DNA of 64,000 bases, taken from the NCBI RefSeq assembly GCF_000764535.1, contig NZ_CP009572.1, positions 62,001 through 126,000 on the forward strand. Reading direction: 5' to 3'. Source of the stretch: Sphingomonas taxi. GTDB lineage: Bacteria > Pseudomonadota > Alphaproteobacteria > Sphingomonadales > Sphingomonadaceae. Position 1 is the stretch's first letter, and every line of letters begins with the position of its first letter. A program made the translations under genes and the position numbers. The notes below the pieces were generated by a model that saw nothing but the letters and a program-made list of their open reading frames with translations, searched no databases and was not told where the DNA came from. Below, in pieces: positions 34,246 to 42,828 of the stretch.

Positions 34246-36111
34246 ATGCTGAACTTCCGAATGACTCTTGCGACGTGCGGCGCGCTGCTGCTCGGTGGCT
34301 GCGGAGGAGGCGGCGGAGGTGCTGCCGGCGAAAGCGCGGCCGGTTCGTCCGGCGCCGTCGTCGTCGTTCCCGCCGCGACCCCCACGGCAACGCCGACGCC
34401 CACTGCGACCCCGACCGCGACCCCCACGCCGACCCCGGTCGCGACCACGCCGAGCGCGATGATCCTCGGCGCCGCCACCGCCTTCGGCCAGCAGACCTGG
34501 GACTTCTCGATCCTGCAGACCGCAAAGTCGCTCGGCACGGCGGTCGTGCGCGACGGCGTCGCCTGGACCGAGATCGAGAAGTCGCCCGGCGTCTATGAGT
34601 TCAATTCGGCCAAGGTGAGCTGGATCAACAACGTCAGCGACGGCGGCTTCCCGGTCACCTTGCTGTTCGACAATACCAATCCGCTCTACGACGGCGGCCT
34701 GACGCCCTATACCGACGCCGGTCGCGCCGCTTACGCCAAGATGATCGTCGCGACGCTCGACCATTTCCCCAAGGTCAAGACGATCGAGGTCGGCAACGAA
34801 TACAACGCCTTCAACTTCGTCACCGGTCCGGTGCTCAACGACGGCTATCCGGCGCGCCAGAAATATTATTACGAGACGCTGAAGGCGGTCTATACCGCGG
34901 TCAAGGCGACGCATGCCGACGTCAAGGTGCTCGGCGGTGCGGCGCTCGCCATCCCGGTCGGCTATTTCAAGCCGCTGTTCGCGATGGGCGGGCTCAACTA
35001 TATGGATGGCATCGTCGTCCATCCCTATACGACCGACGCCGAACAGCTCGACAAGCAGCTCACCGTCCTCAAGTCGGCAATGGGCGCCAATGCCAAGCCG
35101 ATCCACGTCACCGAATTCGCCAAGGAGCTCGACAGCGTCGTCGACACCGCCGACTATCTGGTCAAGAGCGTCGCGGTGATGGCGACCGCGGGCGTCGCGG
35201 AGGCCGACTGGTACGCGCTGCGCCAGCAGGGCGGCCCCAACAACATCTGGTACAAGAATGTCGCGCTCGCCTCCTTCTCGGGCGCGGTGCTGCCGCCGGG
35301 GCAGGGCTATAAGGTCATGGCGACGCAGGTCCTCGCGAAGGGCGCAGGCCGGCGGATCGCCACCGATCCCTTCGTCTACGCCTATCAGTTCGGCCAGAAT
35401 GCGATGGTCGTCTGGGGCGATCCGCGCAGCCTGACGGTCAAGGCCAGCGCGAAATTCTACAATTCGCAGGGCATCGAGATCGCCCAGCCGACGACGATCG
35501 ACGCCAAGTCACCGACGATCATCGTCAGCGACAGTCCGTTGGTCTATGGCGACACCGTCGTGCTCGGCTCGAGCCAGCTCGTCGCCGACAGCTACGACCA
35601 GTTCGACTTCACCAATTCGCTCGACGGCTCGACCAAATTCGAGGGGCCATGGACCTATTTCGCCTATGGCGTCCGGTCACAGGCCTATACTTTGGCCTAT
35701 ACGCAGGGCGGGGGCGAGGTCGCGAGTTCGGACTGGATGCCCTATATCGGCATCGACTGGCTGCGCCCGTTCAACATCAACGCCAATACGGTGAGCCCGG
35801 TCGACTATAACACCGGCGGGTCGCCCGACGCCTATAAGGCGATCCTGCGCTACACCTCGCCCTATGACGGCAAGTTCGACATCAGCGGGGTGTGGGACGT
35901 CAACGCCAAGTCGGCGGACGGCATCGACGTGCAGGTCGTGGTCAATTCGCAGACCGTGCTGGCGACGATCTTCAACGGCCATTACGATATGAGCCTCAAG
36001 GGGATCAGCCTCAAGCAGGGCGACGTCATCACCTTCGTCGTCGGGCCGAACAAGAATGCCGCCGGCACCGACACGACCAACTACCGGATCAAGATGTACC
36101 GCGCGTCCTGA
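34246..36111 (+). CDS. Clan-A glycoside-hydrolase-like lipoprotein (GH39-like)
   Basis: Surface or periplasmic lipoprotein, 621 aa from MLNFRMTLATC; lipobox LLLGGC (Cys19) followed by a run of Gly. Then a Thr-Pro linker of repeated ATPT/TPTP units, a TIM-barrel-type domain, and a C-terminal beta-sandwich-like region from about residue 400. Barrel evidence: VRDGVAWTEIEKSPGVYEF, acid/base Glu185 in TIEVGNEYNAF, and nucleophile Glu290 in PIHVTEFAKEL, the two-Glu arrangement of clan-A enzymes such as GH39 and GH5. It could trim or release EPS; substrate is inferred only from the neighbourhood. Starts at 34219 and 34261 are possible. Confidence 0.8.
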   Translation: MLNFRMTLATCGALLLGGCGGGGGGAAGESAAGSSGAVVVVPAATPTATPTPTATPTATPTPTPVATTPSAMILGAATAFGQQTWDFSILQTAKSLGTAVVRDGVAWTEIEKSPGVYEFNSAKVSWINNVSDGGFPVTLLFDNTNPLYDGGLTPYTDAGRAAYAKMIVATLDHFPKVKTIEVGNEYNAFNFVTGPVLNDGYPARQKYYYETLKAVYTAVKATHADVKVLGGAALAIPVGYFKPLFAMGGLNYMDGIVVHPYTTDAEQLDKQLTVLKSAMGANAKPIHVTEFAKELDSVVDTADYLVKSVAVMATAGVAEADWYALRQQGGPNNIWYKNVALASFSGAVLPPGQGYKVMATQVLAKGAGRRIATDPFVYAYQFGQNAMVVWGDPRSLTVKASAKFYNSQGIEIAQPTTIDAKSPTIIVSDSPLVYGDTVVLGSSQLVADSYDQFDFTNSLDGSTKFEGPWTYFAYGVRSQAYTLAYTQGGGEVASSDWMPYIGIDWLRPFNINANTVSPVDYNTGGSPDAYKAILRYTSPYDGKFDISGVWDVNAKSADGIDVQVVVNSQTVLATIFNGHYDMSLKGISLKQGDVITFVVGPNKNAAGTDTTNYRIKMYRAS

Positions 36112-36139
36112 TCGCGGCGCATCGCGCCAACGTCCCGAG

Positions 36140-36174
36140 GAACGGGTCGCCGGCACCCCGCCGGCGGCCCGTTC
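36140..36174. terminator. Bidirectional hairpin terminator
   Basis: A 15-bp stem, GAACGGGTCGCCGGC with GCCGGCGGCCCGTTC (one G-T pair), loop of five. Sits between the convergent glycosidase and TonB receptor genes. Confidence 0.6.
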
Positions 36175-36179
36175 GTCCG

Positions 36180-38300
36180 TTACCAGGCGAGACGCAGCGA
36201 CAGCGCGCCGTTGATCGCCTCGCCGACGTTGGTCTGCGTCCAGTAATGCGCGTTGGTCAGATTGTTGACGTTGCCGGTGACGGTGACCGGCTGGTCGCCG
36301 AGCCGGGTCTGATACTGGAAGCCGGCATTGGCGACGGTATAGCCGGGGATGGCGAGCCGGTTGTCGTCGTCGGTCGGTGCCGGGCCGATATAGCGGACGT
36401 TGCCGAACAGGCTGAACCCCGGCAGCGCGGGCGGCCGGTAATCGGCGTTGCCGGTCACCTGCCATCGGCTCGCGCCCGCTGGGACATGGCCGAGGATGTC
36501 GGCATTGTCCGACGCGACGGTGCGGAGGCTGGGGTCGAGATGGATCGCGCCCGCCCCCAGCCGCAGCGCCGGGGTCAGCCGATAGCGTGCGGTCGCCTCG
36601 ACGCCCTTGTAGAGCGTCAGCCCGTCCTGCACCAGGCGATGGCCAACCCCCTCGATCGGCTCGACCCGTTCGATGCGGAAGGTCGCGGTGGTCAGGCTGA
36701 GCCCGTCATGCTCATATTTGCCGCCGACCTCATATTGACGGCTGATCGTCGGCTTCAGCACCTCGCCGGCGTTGACGTAGATGCCGTCGACCCGGCTGCC
36801 CGGCTCCAGCGCCTCGGCATAACTGGCGTAGAGCGTGGCATAGGCGACCGGCTTGTAGAGCAGCGCGACGGTCGGCGTCAGCGCAGTGGCGCGGTAGCTC
36901 GAATCCTTCGTGGGATCGTCGTCGGTGTCGGACAGACGATAAAGATTGTAGCGCGCACCGGCCATCGCCTGGACGTGATCGCCGAAGTGCAGCGTATCGC
37001 TGGCGAACAGCGCCCGCTGCTGCTCCCGCGACGGCCAGCCGTCGGTGCCGAAGGCGATCGCGCGCGTCACGCGGAACGGCTGGTTGCGATAGAGATTGCC
37101 GTTGAAGTCATTGCCCCAATGCGAGTCGGCGGGGCCGAAATCGCTGAGGTTCACCTGCAGCGACGTGCCGACGACGATCTCGTGCCGCACCGGCCCGGTC
37201 GCAATCTCGCCCTGCACCAATGCCTGCCCGAAGTGGCTGCGGCCCAGCGAGCCGAAATTGTAGGCGAAGCCGCGGTAGTCGCCGGTCCGGTCGAGCAGGT
37301 CGACGAACATCTTGTTCGCATGGTGCAGCTTGCTGGTGTAGCCATAGGTCAGCCGCACCGACCAGTCGGGCGCGAAAGCCCAATCCAGCCCGGTTGCGGT
37401 CGCCAGCGTCCGCGTCGCGTAGAAGCTGTTGGCGATGTTCAGTTTGTCATAATCGTACGAGACGCGCGGCAAGGCCGTATCGCTATATCGAGACCAATAG
37501 ACGCCGAACGGCTCGTGGCGCAGCGTGCTGTCCTCGTAGCTCGCGGTCGCATACCAGTGCAGATCGGCGGCGAGGCGATAGTCGAGCGCCAGCGCACCGA
37601 CCAGCCGGTTCACCCCGGCGCGATTATAGGCATCGCCCTTCTCGCCGGCGAGGTTGAGACGATAGCCGAACGCACCGTCGCGGGTCAGCGGCCCGCCGGC
37701 ATCGAGCCGCGCATAGCCGATGCCGGCGGTGCGATACCCGATTTCGGTGGTGAGCAGCGGCGCCGGCGTCGGCCGCTTGGTACGATAGCTGATCACCCCG
37801 CCCGGCGACCCGAAGCCGTACATGAAACCGGTCAGCCCCTTGAGCGCGGTGACGCTCTGGATCGGCTCGAGCGCGAAGTCGCCGCCCCAGTGCAGCGCCA
37901 TCGGCACGTCATCGACGTAATAATTGCGCACGCCGATGCCGCGGATCTGCGTTCCCCACCAATTCGTCGAGGCCGCCGGTGCCGACGACGAGACCGAGGG
38001 ATCGTCGGCGAAGAGCTGGCCGATATTGGTCACCTGACGGCGCAGGATATCCTCGGCATCGACGACGGACAGCGAAAACGGCGTGTCGAGCAACGGCTTG
38101 GCGCCGAGCGCGCCGTTGCTGACGATTTTCGCCTGCCCTTCTTCGTCGTGCACGCCGGTGACGATGATGTCGTGCCGGTCGTCCTGCCCCGCGGCGGTCT
38201 CCCCCGCCTCGGTCGCGGACTGGCTGCTTTGCGCGTCGACCGTCGCCGGCCATGCGGCAAGCGCCGAGGTGGAAAGAAGATACGCGCAGACCCGATACAT
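36180..38300 (-). CDS. TonB-dependent siderophore-type receptor
   Basis: 706 aa from MYRVCAYLLSTSALAAW at 38300, with GGGGG nine bases before; the frame opens at 38321. TonB box HDIIVTGVHDEEG; plug with TPFSLSVVDAEDILRRQ, GTQIRGIGVRNYYVDDVP and LKGLTGFMYGFGSPGGVISY, the siderophore-receptor (TIGR01783-like) pattern; barrel closing with ALSLRLAW, aromatic at the end. No STN domain. Probably imports an iron chelate. The upstream DNA has TGATAATGC (38341-38349), resembling a Fur half-site. Confidence 0.92.
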   Translation of the reverse strand: MYRVCAYLLSTSALAAWPATVDAQSSQSATEAGETAAGQDDRHDIIVTGVHDEEGQAKIVSNGALGAKPLLDTPFSLSVVDAEDILRRQVTNIGQLFADDPSVSSSAPAASTNWWGTQIRGIGVRNYYVDDVPMALHWGGDFALEPIQSVTALKGLTGFMYGFGSPGGVISYRTKRPTPAPLLTTEIGYRTAGIGYARLDAGGPLTRDGAFGYRLNLAGEKGDAYNRAGVNRLVGALALDYRLAADLHWYATASYEDSTLRHEPFGVYWSRYSDTALPRVSYDYDKLNIANSFYATRTLATATGLDWAFAPDWSVRLTYGYTSKLHHANKMFVDLLDRTGDYRGFAYNFGSLGRSHFGQALVQGEIATGPVRHEIVVGTSLQVNLSDFGPADSHWGNDFNGNLYRNQPFRVTRAIAFGTDGWPSREQQRALFASDTLHFGDHVQAMAGARYNLYRLSDTDDDPTKDSSYRATALTPTVALLYKPVAYATLYASYAEALEPGSRVDGIYVNAGEVLKPTISRQYEVGGKYEHDGLSLTTATFRIERVEPIEGVGHRLVQDGLTLYKGVEATARYRLTPALRLGAGAIHLDPSLRTVASDNADILGHVPAGASRWQVTGNADYRPPALPGFSLFGNVRYIGPAPTDDDNRLAIPGYTVANAGFQYQTRLGDQPVTVTGNVNNLTNAHYWTQTNVGEAINGALSLRLAW

Positions 38301-38504
38301 GCTGTTACGCCCCCGAAACATCCGGGCGCCATAGGTTGCATGATAATGCGAGTCAAAGGCGTTAAGCCAGCTTAATGATAAGGTCCTGAGAAGAAGGGCT
38401 TTCGCTCCAGTCTTCGGTGGATGGATGCAGCGAGCGCTGCCTGCGACGGCGCTCCGCCGCTTGCCCAGCCCCAGTCAGGGAGGGTGCGGGCGGCGTTCCT
38501 GCGA

Positions 38505-39320
38505 TCAGATGGCGGCGGGCGCGGCCGTGGTGTTCGATGGCGAGGCGAGTGCGCGATTGACGTCGTCGGCCGCCGCATCGCCGTCTTCCCCGTCCTGCTC
38601 GTGGCGGCGCCGCACGCTCGCCTTGAGATCGCGGGCGAGCGCGCGCGCATCGCGGGCGAAGGCGGCGTCGGGATCCTCGCCGACGGTGACCGCGACGCTG
38701 GTCACATCGCTCACCCTGGTGACGGCGCTGGTCAGGTCGGCGGCCTCGGTGTCGCGCTGCGCGGTCGCGGCCTGGATCACGGCGGCATGCTGCACGTCGC
38801 CACGGGTGGCGGCGACCGCGGCCGCCGCGACCAGCACCGCCGGATCGGTTGGGCTGACCGCCTTCGGCGGGGCGGTGTCCTTGACCGGATCGATGTCGAT
38901 CGCGCTGAGATCGATCGGCGTGCCGCCGACGCTGATGAACGCCTGCACCGAGGCGGCCAGTTCGCGCGCGATCTGCGCCACCGCCTGTCCGTGCCGGGCG
39001 GGATCGCCGGTGTGCATCATCTCGACCAGATGCAGCTGCGCCTTGAGGTCCTGCAGCTTCTGGCTGGCATGCGCGCGCGCGATCTCCGCGTCGCGCTTCA
39101 CCGCGCGCAGCGTTTCCAGCGTCTCGCTTGCGCCGGACACCTTGTGCGCATCCGGGCGATGCACGGGATGGGGCTGTTGCGGATCGATGCGGTTGGGATC
39201 GGGGGCGCCGGCATCCACCGTGCCGTCGCTCGCCGACACGTCTTGGACCGGCGCGATCGGCGCGATGCCGAACTGCTGCGGATCGGCGGAAACCGCCGGC
39301 GAGGCGCTGCCTATCTTCAT
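38505..39320 (-). CDS. Hypothetical Ala-rich helical protein
   Basis: 271 aa from MKIGSASPAVSADPQQ; the frame opens at 39416. No signal peptide. The Pro/Asp-rich first 90 residues look disordered. Residues about 95-145 (ETLETLRAVKRDAEIARAHA) and the C-terminus are helical and may form coiled coils. An opposite-strand frame also covers this stretch, but it is Arg/Gly-rich nonsense. No family recognised. Confidence 0.6.
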   Translation of the reverse strand: MKIGSASPAVSADPQQFGIAPIAPVQDVSASDGTVDAGAPDPNRIDPQQPHPVHRPDAHKVSGASETLETLRAVKRDAEIARAHASQKLQDLKAQLHLVEMMHTGDPARHGQAVAQIARELAASVQAFISVGGTPIDLSAIDIDPVKDTAPPKAVSPTDPAVLVAAAAVAATRGDVQHAAVIQAATAQRDTEAADLTSAVTRVSDVTSVAVTVGEDPDAAFARDARALARDLKASVRRRHEQDGEDGDAAADDVNRALASPSNTTAAPAAI

Positions 39321-39430
39321 GGATCCATCATAGGATGGAATCCGGAACCGCGGAAACACGGCCGGCGCCGGCGCGCCCGACGGCACGCCGGACCGCGGCA
39401 TGGCCTGCCCGGCCACGCCGCGGCGTCAGA

Positions 39431-39547
39431 TCAGAATACGGTCGCGATGATGCCCGCCCAGAGCGCAGCCGCGATCGGCAGCGCGATCAGGATGCCATGC
39501 GCCCCAAAGGGGTGACGCTCGGCTTCGGGGTAATTGAAAATACGCAT
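39431..39547 (-). CDS. Tiny single-pass membrane protein with sequestered ribosome binding site
   Basis: 38 codons: MRIFNYPEAERHPFGAHG then a membrane helix (ILIALPIAAALWAGIIATVF) that runs to the stop. GGGAGAGG lies five to seven bases before the ATG, a strong site. The leader contains a matching GAACCTCTTTCCCA that would pair with it. No family recognised, but start signal, hydrophobic profile and codon bias all support a gene. Confidence 0.6.
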   Translation of the reverse strand: MRIFNYPEAERHPFGAHGILIALPIAAALWAGIIATVF

Positions 39548-39609
39548 CAGAACCTCTCCCAGCGTTTTCGCCTTAGGAGGTTAACGTACCAATTTGGGAA
39601 AGAGGTTCA
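39545..39609 (-). promoter_or_regulatory. Leader hairpin covering the ribosome binding site
   Basis: Read on the minus strand, GAACCTCTTTCCCA (39609-39596) can pair with TGGGAGAGGTTC (39562-39551), 12 pairs with a two-base bulge, hiding the ribosome binding site of the 38-codon gene. The loop of 33 bases holds a second small stem, GCG-AAAA-CGC. Could be an RNA thermometer or a trans-RNA target; a coincidental or terminator hairpin is the alternative. Confidence 0.45.
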
Positions 39610-39955
39610 AGGGGTAGACGGATCTTTTGTTTTTTTGGCATGGGTCACCCGCACCGCATTGCAGCGACAACATCTCGAAATCGTCGTCCCGACCCTCGCC
39701 GTGGCAGGCTTGTGCTGCCATCGGTGGATGCCGTGCCGGCAGAGAAATCTCAGCACGCAAACGCCTCACCTTGCTTGGGCTATCCTTATCCAAACACACG
39801 GGTTTTACCAGCCATCACGGGTCTATCGCGTCTCAAAACGGGGCGATGCGCGACCGCTGCGATGGCCGCCGGGACGGTGAAAGTGGGGCGATGGCGGGGG
39901 GTGTCCGGGCGCGGGGTGAACGTCCGTACCGGGGCGTGTTTTTTTTCGAAGACGG
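39610..39955. other. Intergenic, about 350 bases
   Basis: No supported gene. Contains T runs (39626-39636) and, at its right end, the G-rich lead into the barrel remnant. Open frames here are not protein-like. Confidence 0.35.
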
Positions 39956-40330
39956 ATGCAACGGGAGCGTTTTCGTGGTTCGGGTACGGTCTATTGCGGC
40001 TGTGAGACGGCTGCCCGCCACGATGGCGGCTGGGTCTTGATAGTTGATGATTCGGCCGGCACGTCGGACGCCGCCTTCCGCCCCTATGTCGGTTTCGGCC
40101 TGCGCGCGCAGCTGCAGGGCCGCAAGCCCGAGGCGTTCGGCGGCTATGCCGGTGCGCCGCTGGTCCTCGGCGCCTTCGGGGCGCAGCGCGCGCCGCTGGT
40201 CGGCACCGTCTCGGCGGGCGTCGGCTATCGCCTCAACGACGGGATCGAGCTGTTCTCGACCGTCGAGGCGCAGACCGGCCGCGACGACCATCGCGAGAGC
40301 ATCGCGACGGGCGTCCGCCTGCGCTTCTGA
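39956..40330 (+). pseudogene. Remnant of an autotransporter/outer-membrane beta-barrel
   Basis: Only the last 85-100 codons look like protein: DDSAGTSDAAFRPYVGFGLR, VSAGVGYRLNDGIELF, then ESIATGVRLRF with the terminal Phe expected of an outer-membrane barrel. This is the C-terminal end of an autotransporter-type domain; the passenger, the signal peptide and most strands are missing upstream. The first codons (from 39956) are not barrel-like. Best read as the 3' end of a deleted gene. Confidence 0.6.
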
Positions 40331-40336
40331 CCGGGT

Positions 40337-40363
40337 GGACGCCGGTCCTTTGGGCCGGCGTCC
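40337..40363 (+). terminator. Hairpin terminator after the barrel remnant
   Basis: GGACGCCGGT / GCCGGCGTCC, about ten pairs, seven-base loop, followed by GCACCGTTTC. Placed seven bases after the barrel stop, so it is probably the original terminator of the deleted gene. Confidence 0.55.
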
Positions 40364-40460
40364 GCACCGTTTCATCCCGCAGGGCGGCTGCGGCTGCATC
40401 ATTCGGCAAGTTTGTTCGTAGCTTGCCACTCGCATGCTGCGACCGCGAAGGAGCCCGTGA

Positions 40461-40640
40461 TTGTCCGACCCGTCCGCGCCGATCGACTATGCGCAACTGG
40501 CGCAAACCGAACTGGATCTGGCCGCCCGTTCGCCGACCACGGCGCGCCGGCGCGCGCACCTCGACCAGGCGGCGATCTTCGCGACGCTGGACGAACGGCA
40601 ACGCGCCAATTGCGATGACGGCGACCGCTCCGCCGGGTGA
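40461..40640 (+). CDS. Small hypothetical protein with TTG start
   Basis: 59 codons starting TTG, with AAGGAG exactly seven bases before it, an ideal site. The sequence reads as a helical soluble protein: SDPSAPIDYAQLAQTELDLA, SPTTARRRAHLDQAAIFATL, DERQRANCDDGDRSAG. Other frames over this region are Arg/Pro-rich and not credible. It looks like a conserved short protein of sphingomonads, from memory of style rather than from a search. Function unknown. Confidence 0.6.
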   Translation: MSDPSAPIDYAQLAQTELDLAARSPTTARRRAHLDQAAIFATLDERQRANCDDGDRSAG

Positions 40641-41189
40641 GCCGACCCAGTGACGGCTGTCAGGAGATGATCCGCCTATCGCGGAAGAGCTTCCCGGCCG
40701 GCTTGCAGATCTCGTCTGTCGATCAAGCCACCTTAAGGTTCCTTAAGGCCATTTATCGTGTTGCTACAAGATCTTGGCCCCGTAATTGCACCATCTTAAG
40801 GAACCTTAGGACTCGTCTCGACGGCATTTTACCGCTTTTTCCCAAACGCTTGGCGCCACGGCCCGCCGTGTAGGGTGTGCAAAAAACAGGAACTGCCCGC
40901 CGTCTGTTTCCGTGCTCTCCCGACCTCTCGTCCGGATGGCTGGCGTAGACCTGGGAGAGGCGAACGTATGGCGACCAATCGCGCAATCATGCGGGTCGAG
41001 GCGTGCGCAGATCCGATGCCGCGGTGCACCGACGACGGCCGATCGCCGCTGCCGATGCTGCGCCCGTCTTACATTTTGTTGCGGGCTGCCAGTGCCGCAA
41101 CCCGAGCCCCTTGCCCGGAATTGTAGGACCATGGTCCAACAACATCCGCATCACCGGCCGGGACAGGCCGGGATGCCGCAAGGAGAGAC
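40641..41189. other. Intergenic, about 550 bases
   Basis: Holds the TTAAGG inverted repeat (40731-40810) and otherwise only short overlapping frames on both strands. It presumably includes the promoter of the 41190 gene. Confidence 0.4.
40731..40810. repeat. Long-looped inverted repeat built on CCTTAAGG
   Basis: Left arm CCTTAAGGTTCCTTAAGG (40731-40748), itself two CCTTAAGG palindromes two bases apart; right arm CTTAAGGAACCTTAGG (40795-40810), the reverse complement of the left with one base missing. The 46-base loop is without a gene. Could be operator sites for a dimeric regulator, or ends of a small mobile element. Confidence 0.6.
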
Positions 41190-41642
41190 ATGATGGCCTA
41201 TATGCTGCTCGCCGGTCTGGCGCTCGGCGCTGCCGGCGCCACGCTCGGCATGACCGTGGATCATCGCACGCAGCTCGATCACCATAGCGGCCGCGTCGCC
41301 GTCACCTATCGTGGCGATGTCGCGATCCACCACAAGCAGGTCGGCACCGCGACGGGCGGCGGTCGCAGCGCGACGCTGCGCTGCGACTGGACCGCGAAGA
41401 TGACCGTCGCCCGCCACGCGACCGGCACCGGCGGCACCAGCATGACCCGCCATATCGCCGATACGCCCGCGATCGCCGGCACCCGGCCGGGCTGGTGCAT
41501 CACCAACCGGTCCGCGATCAGCGAGGAGGTCGCCAGCCGCGCCGGCGACATGCAGCGCCATCTGGTGACGGTCGCCGAAGAGGATCATGCCGCCTTGCGG
41601 GCCGAACTCGACCGGTTGCACGGGGCGGAACGCACCGGATGA
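41190..41642 (+). CDS. Hypothetical exported protein
   Basis: 150 aa, AAGGAGAG just before the ATG pair. N-terminal hydrophobic segment (AYMLLAGLALGAAGATLGM), then a His/Thr-rich domain with two Cys (ATLRCDWTAKM, GWCITNRSAI) that may pair in the periplasm, and a C-terminal helix. Its stop overlaps the next start (ATGA), so it is coupled to the TorF-like gene. Confidence 0.75.
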   Translation: MMAYMLLAGLALGAAGATLGMTVDHRTQLDHHSGRVAVTYRGDVAIHHKQVGTATGGGRSATLRCDWTAKMTVARHATGTGGTSMTRHIADTPAIAGTRPGWCITNRSAISEEVASRAGDMQRHLVTVAEEDHAALRAELDRLHGAERTG

Positions 41643-42379
41643 TGCGCATGCGGGCAATGCTGCTGACCCTCGCCGCGGCGGCCCCCGCCGCGGCGCAGGA
41701 CGTGCCCTCCGCCGGCGTGACCGCGAGCGCGGAAGTGACGAGCGACGAGGTGCGGCGCGGACTGAGCTGGAGCGGCGGCCGCGCCGCGGTCGCCGGCGAG
41801 CTGCTTGGCTCGCGCGGCGCGCTCGACGCGTCGGTGCGCGCGGTGACGCTGCGCGACAGTCCGCGCCATGCCGGCGCTGAGGCCGTCGTCGATCTGACCA
41901 CCGGCACCGGCTGGGACCTCGGCGCGATCCGGCTCGACGCCACCGCGACCGGCCATCTGTTCGCCGGTGCGCGCGGCCGGATGGACTATGTCGAGTTCGG
42001 CGCCACCGCAGGCTATGGCTATGGCCCGATCTACGCGACGCTCGGCGTCGCGGTCGCGCCGTCGCAGGATGCGATCGGCGGCAGCAACGTGCATGTCCGC
42101 GCCGACGCCAACGCCGGCATCCCCGGCACGCCGTTCACCCTGCTGGCCGGGCTCGGCCATTCCTCGGGCAGCGTCACCGATCCCGCCCGCGCGGACCGGC
42201 TGCGGCCGGGCGGCAGCTATGTCGACTGGCGGCTCGGCGTCGAGCATCGCCGCGACCGGCTGACCTTCGGCATCGACTATATCGGTACCGATGTCGCGCA
42301 GGCGGACGCCAGCACCCGCTTCGCCGATGCGCGCCACGCGGGTGACCGGCTGGTCGGTCGCGCGCAACTGTCCTTCTGA
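41639..42379 (+). CDS. TorF-like putative porin
   Basis: 246 aa from MMRMRAMLLTLAAAAP; signal peptide ending PAAAQD. The mature start VTASAEVTSDEVRRGLSWSG follows the pattern of the gcw_chp/TorF family (beta-strand, then RG-S motif), with alternating strands to the end RLVGRAQLSF, a barrel-type terminal Phe. Translationally coupled to the upstream gene. Substrate unknown. Confidence 0.75.
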   Translation: MMRMRAMLLTLAAAAPAAAQDVPSAGVTASAEVTSDEVRRGLSWSGGRAAVAGELLGSRGALDASVRAVTLRDSPRHAGAEAVVDLTTGTGWDLGAIRLDATATGHLFAGARGRMDYVEFGATAGYGYGPIYATLGVAVAPSQDAIGGSNVHVRADANAGIPGTPFTLLAGLGHSSGSVTDPARADRLRPGGSYVDWRLGVEHRRDRLTFGIDYIGTDVAQADASTRFADARHAGDRLVGRAQLSF

Positions 42380-42403
42380 TCCCACCGGCCGGAGCGATGT
42401 CCG

Positions 42404-42775
42404 TCAGTGGGTGACGGACCGGACGGGTCGCGTGATGAAGCGCTGGATCGTATCGCGCAGCCGGTCGTGCGACACCGGCTTCTGGATCACCGCGCCTGCG
42501 GACGGGCAGCCGTGACAGCCCTCGGGATGGCCGGTGACATAGAGGACGGGGATGGGACCGCCCGCGCCGGTGATCCGCCGCACCGCGGCGACGCCGGTGC
42601 CACGGCGCAGCCGGACGTCGGCGACGATCAACGCCGGCACGCGACGCGTCGCCGCCTGTTCGGCCTCGGCCTCCGTCTCCGCCACCTCGACGGTGCGTGC
42701 ACCCGCGAGGATCGCGGCATCGCACACGAACTGACCGAACAGATAGGAATCCTCGATGATCAAGACGTGCGGCAT
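42404..42775 (-). CDS. Single-domain response regulator (receiver)
   Basis: 123 aa, a whole receiver domain and nothing else. Acidic pair in VLIIEDSYLFG, phospho-acceptor Asp53 in LIVADVRLRRG, Thr81 in LYVTGHPE, Lys99 in VIQKPVSHD. Likely partner: the hybrid kinase at 44828 or another kinase. The gap to the EAL gene is 53 bases on the same strand, but the receiver lies downstream of it. Confidence 0.92.
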   Translation of the reverse strand: MPHVLIIEDSYLFGQFVCDAAILAGARTVEVAETEAEAEQAATRRVPALIVADVRLRRGTGVAAVRRITGAGGPIPVLYVTGHPEGCHGCPSAGAVIQKPVSHDRLRDTIQRFITRPVRSVTH

Positions 42776-42828
42776 TAGGGACTTCCAGCTAACCGCTTAG
42801 AAAATGCCGTTAAAGCAGGATTGTTCCG

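Noticed and set aside
38339..38365. Fur box upstream of the siderophore-type receptor
   Set aside because: Only one TGATAATGC half-site is convincing; not enough for a separate feature.
35892..38375. 827-codon plus-strand open frame
   Set aside because: Antisense shadow of the siderophore-type receptor; no recognisable motif.
38421..39515. 364-codon plus-strand frame opposite the Ala-rich hypothetical gene
   Set aside because: Arg/Gly-rich with no folded-domain character; the minus-strand reading has plausible helices.
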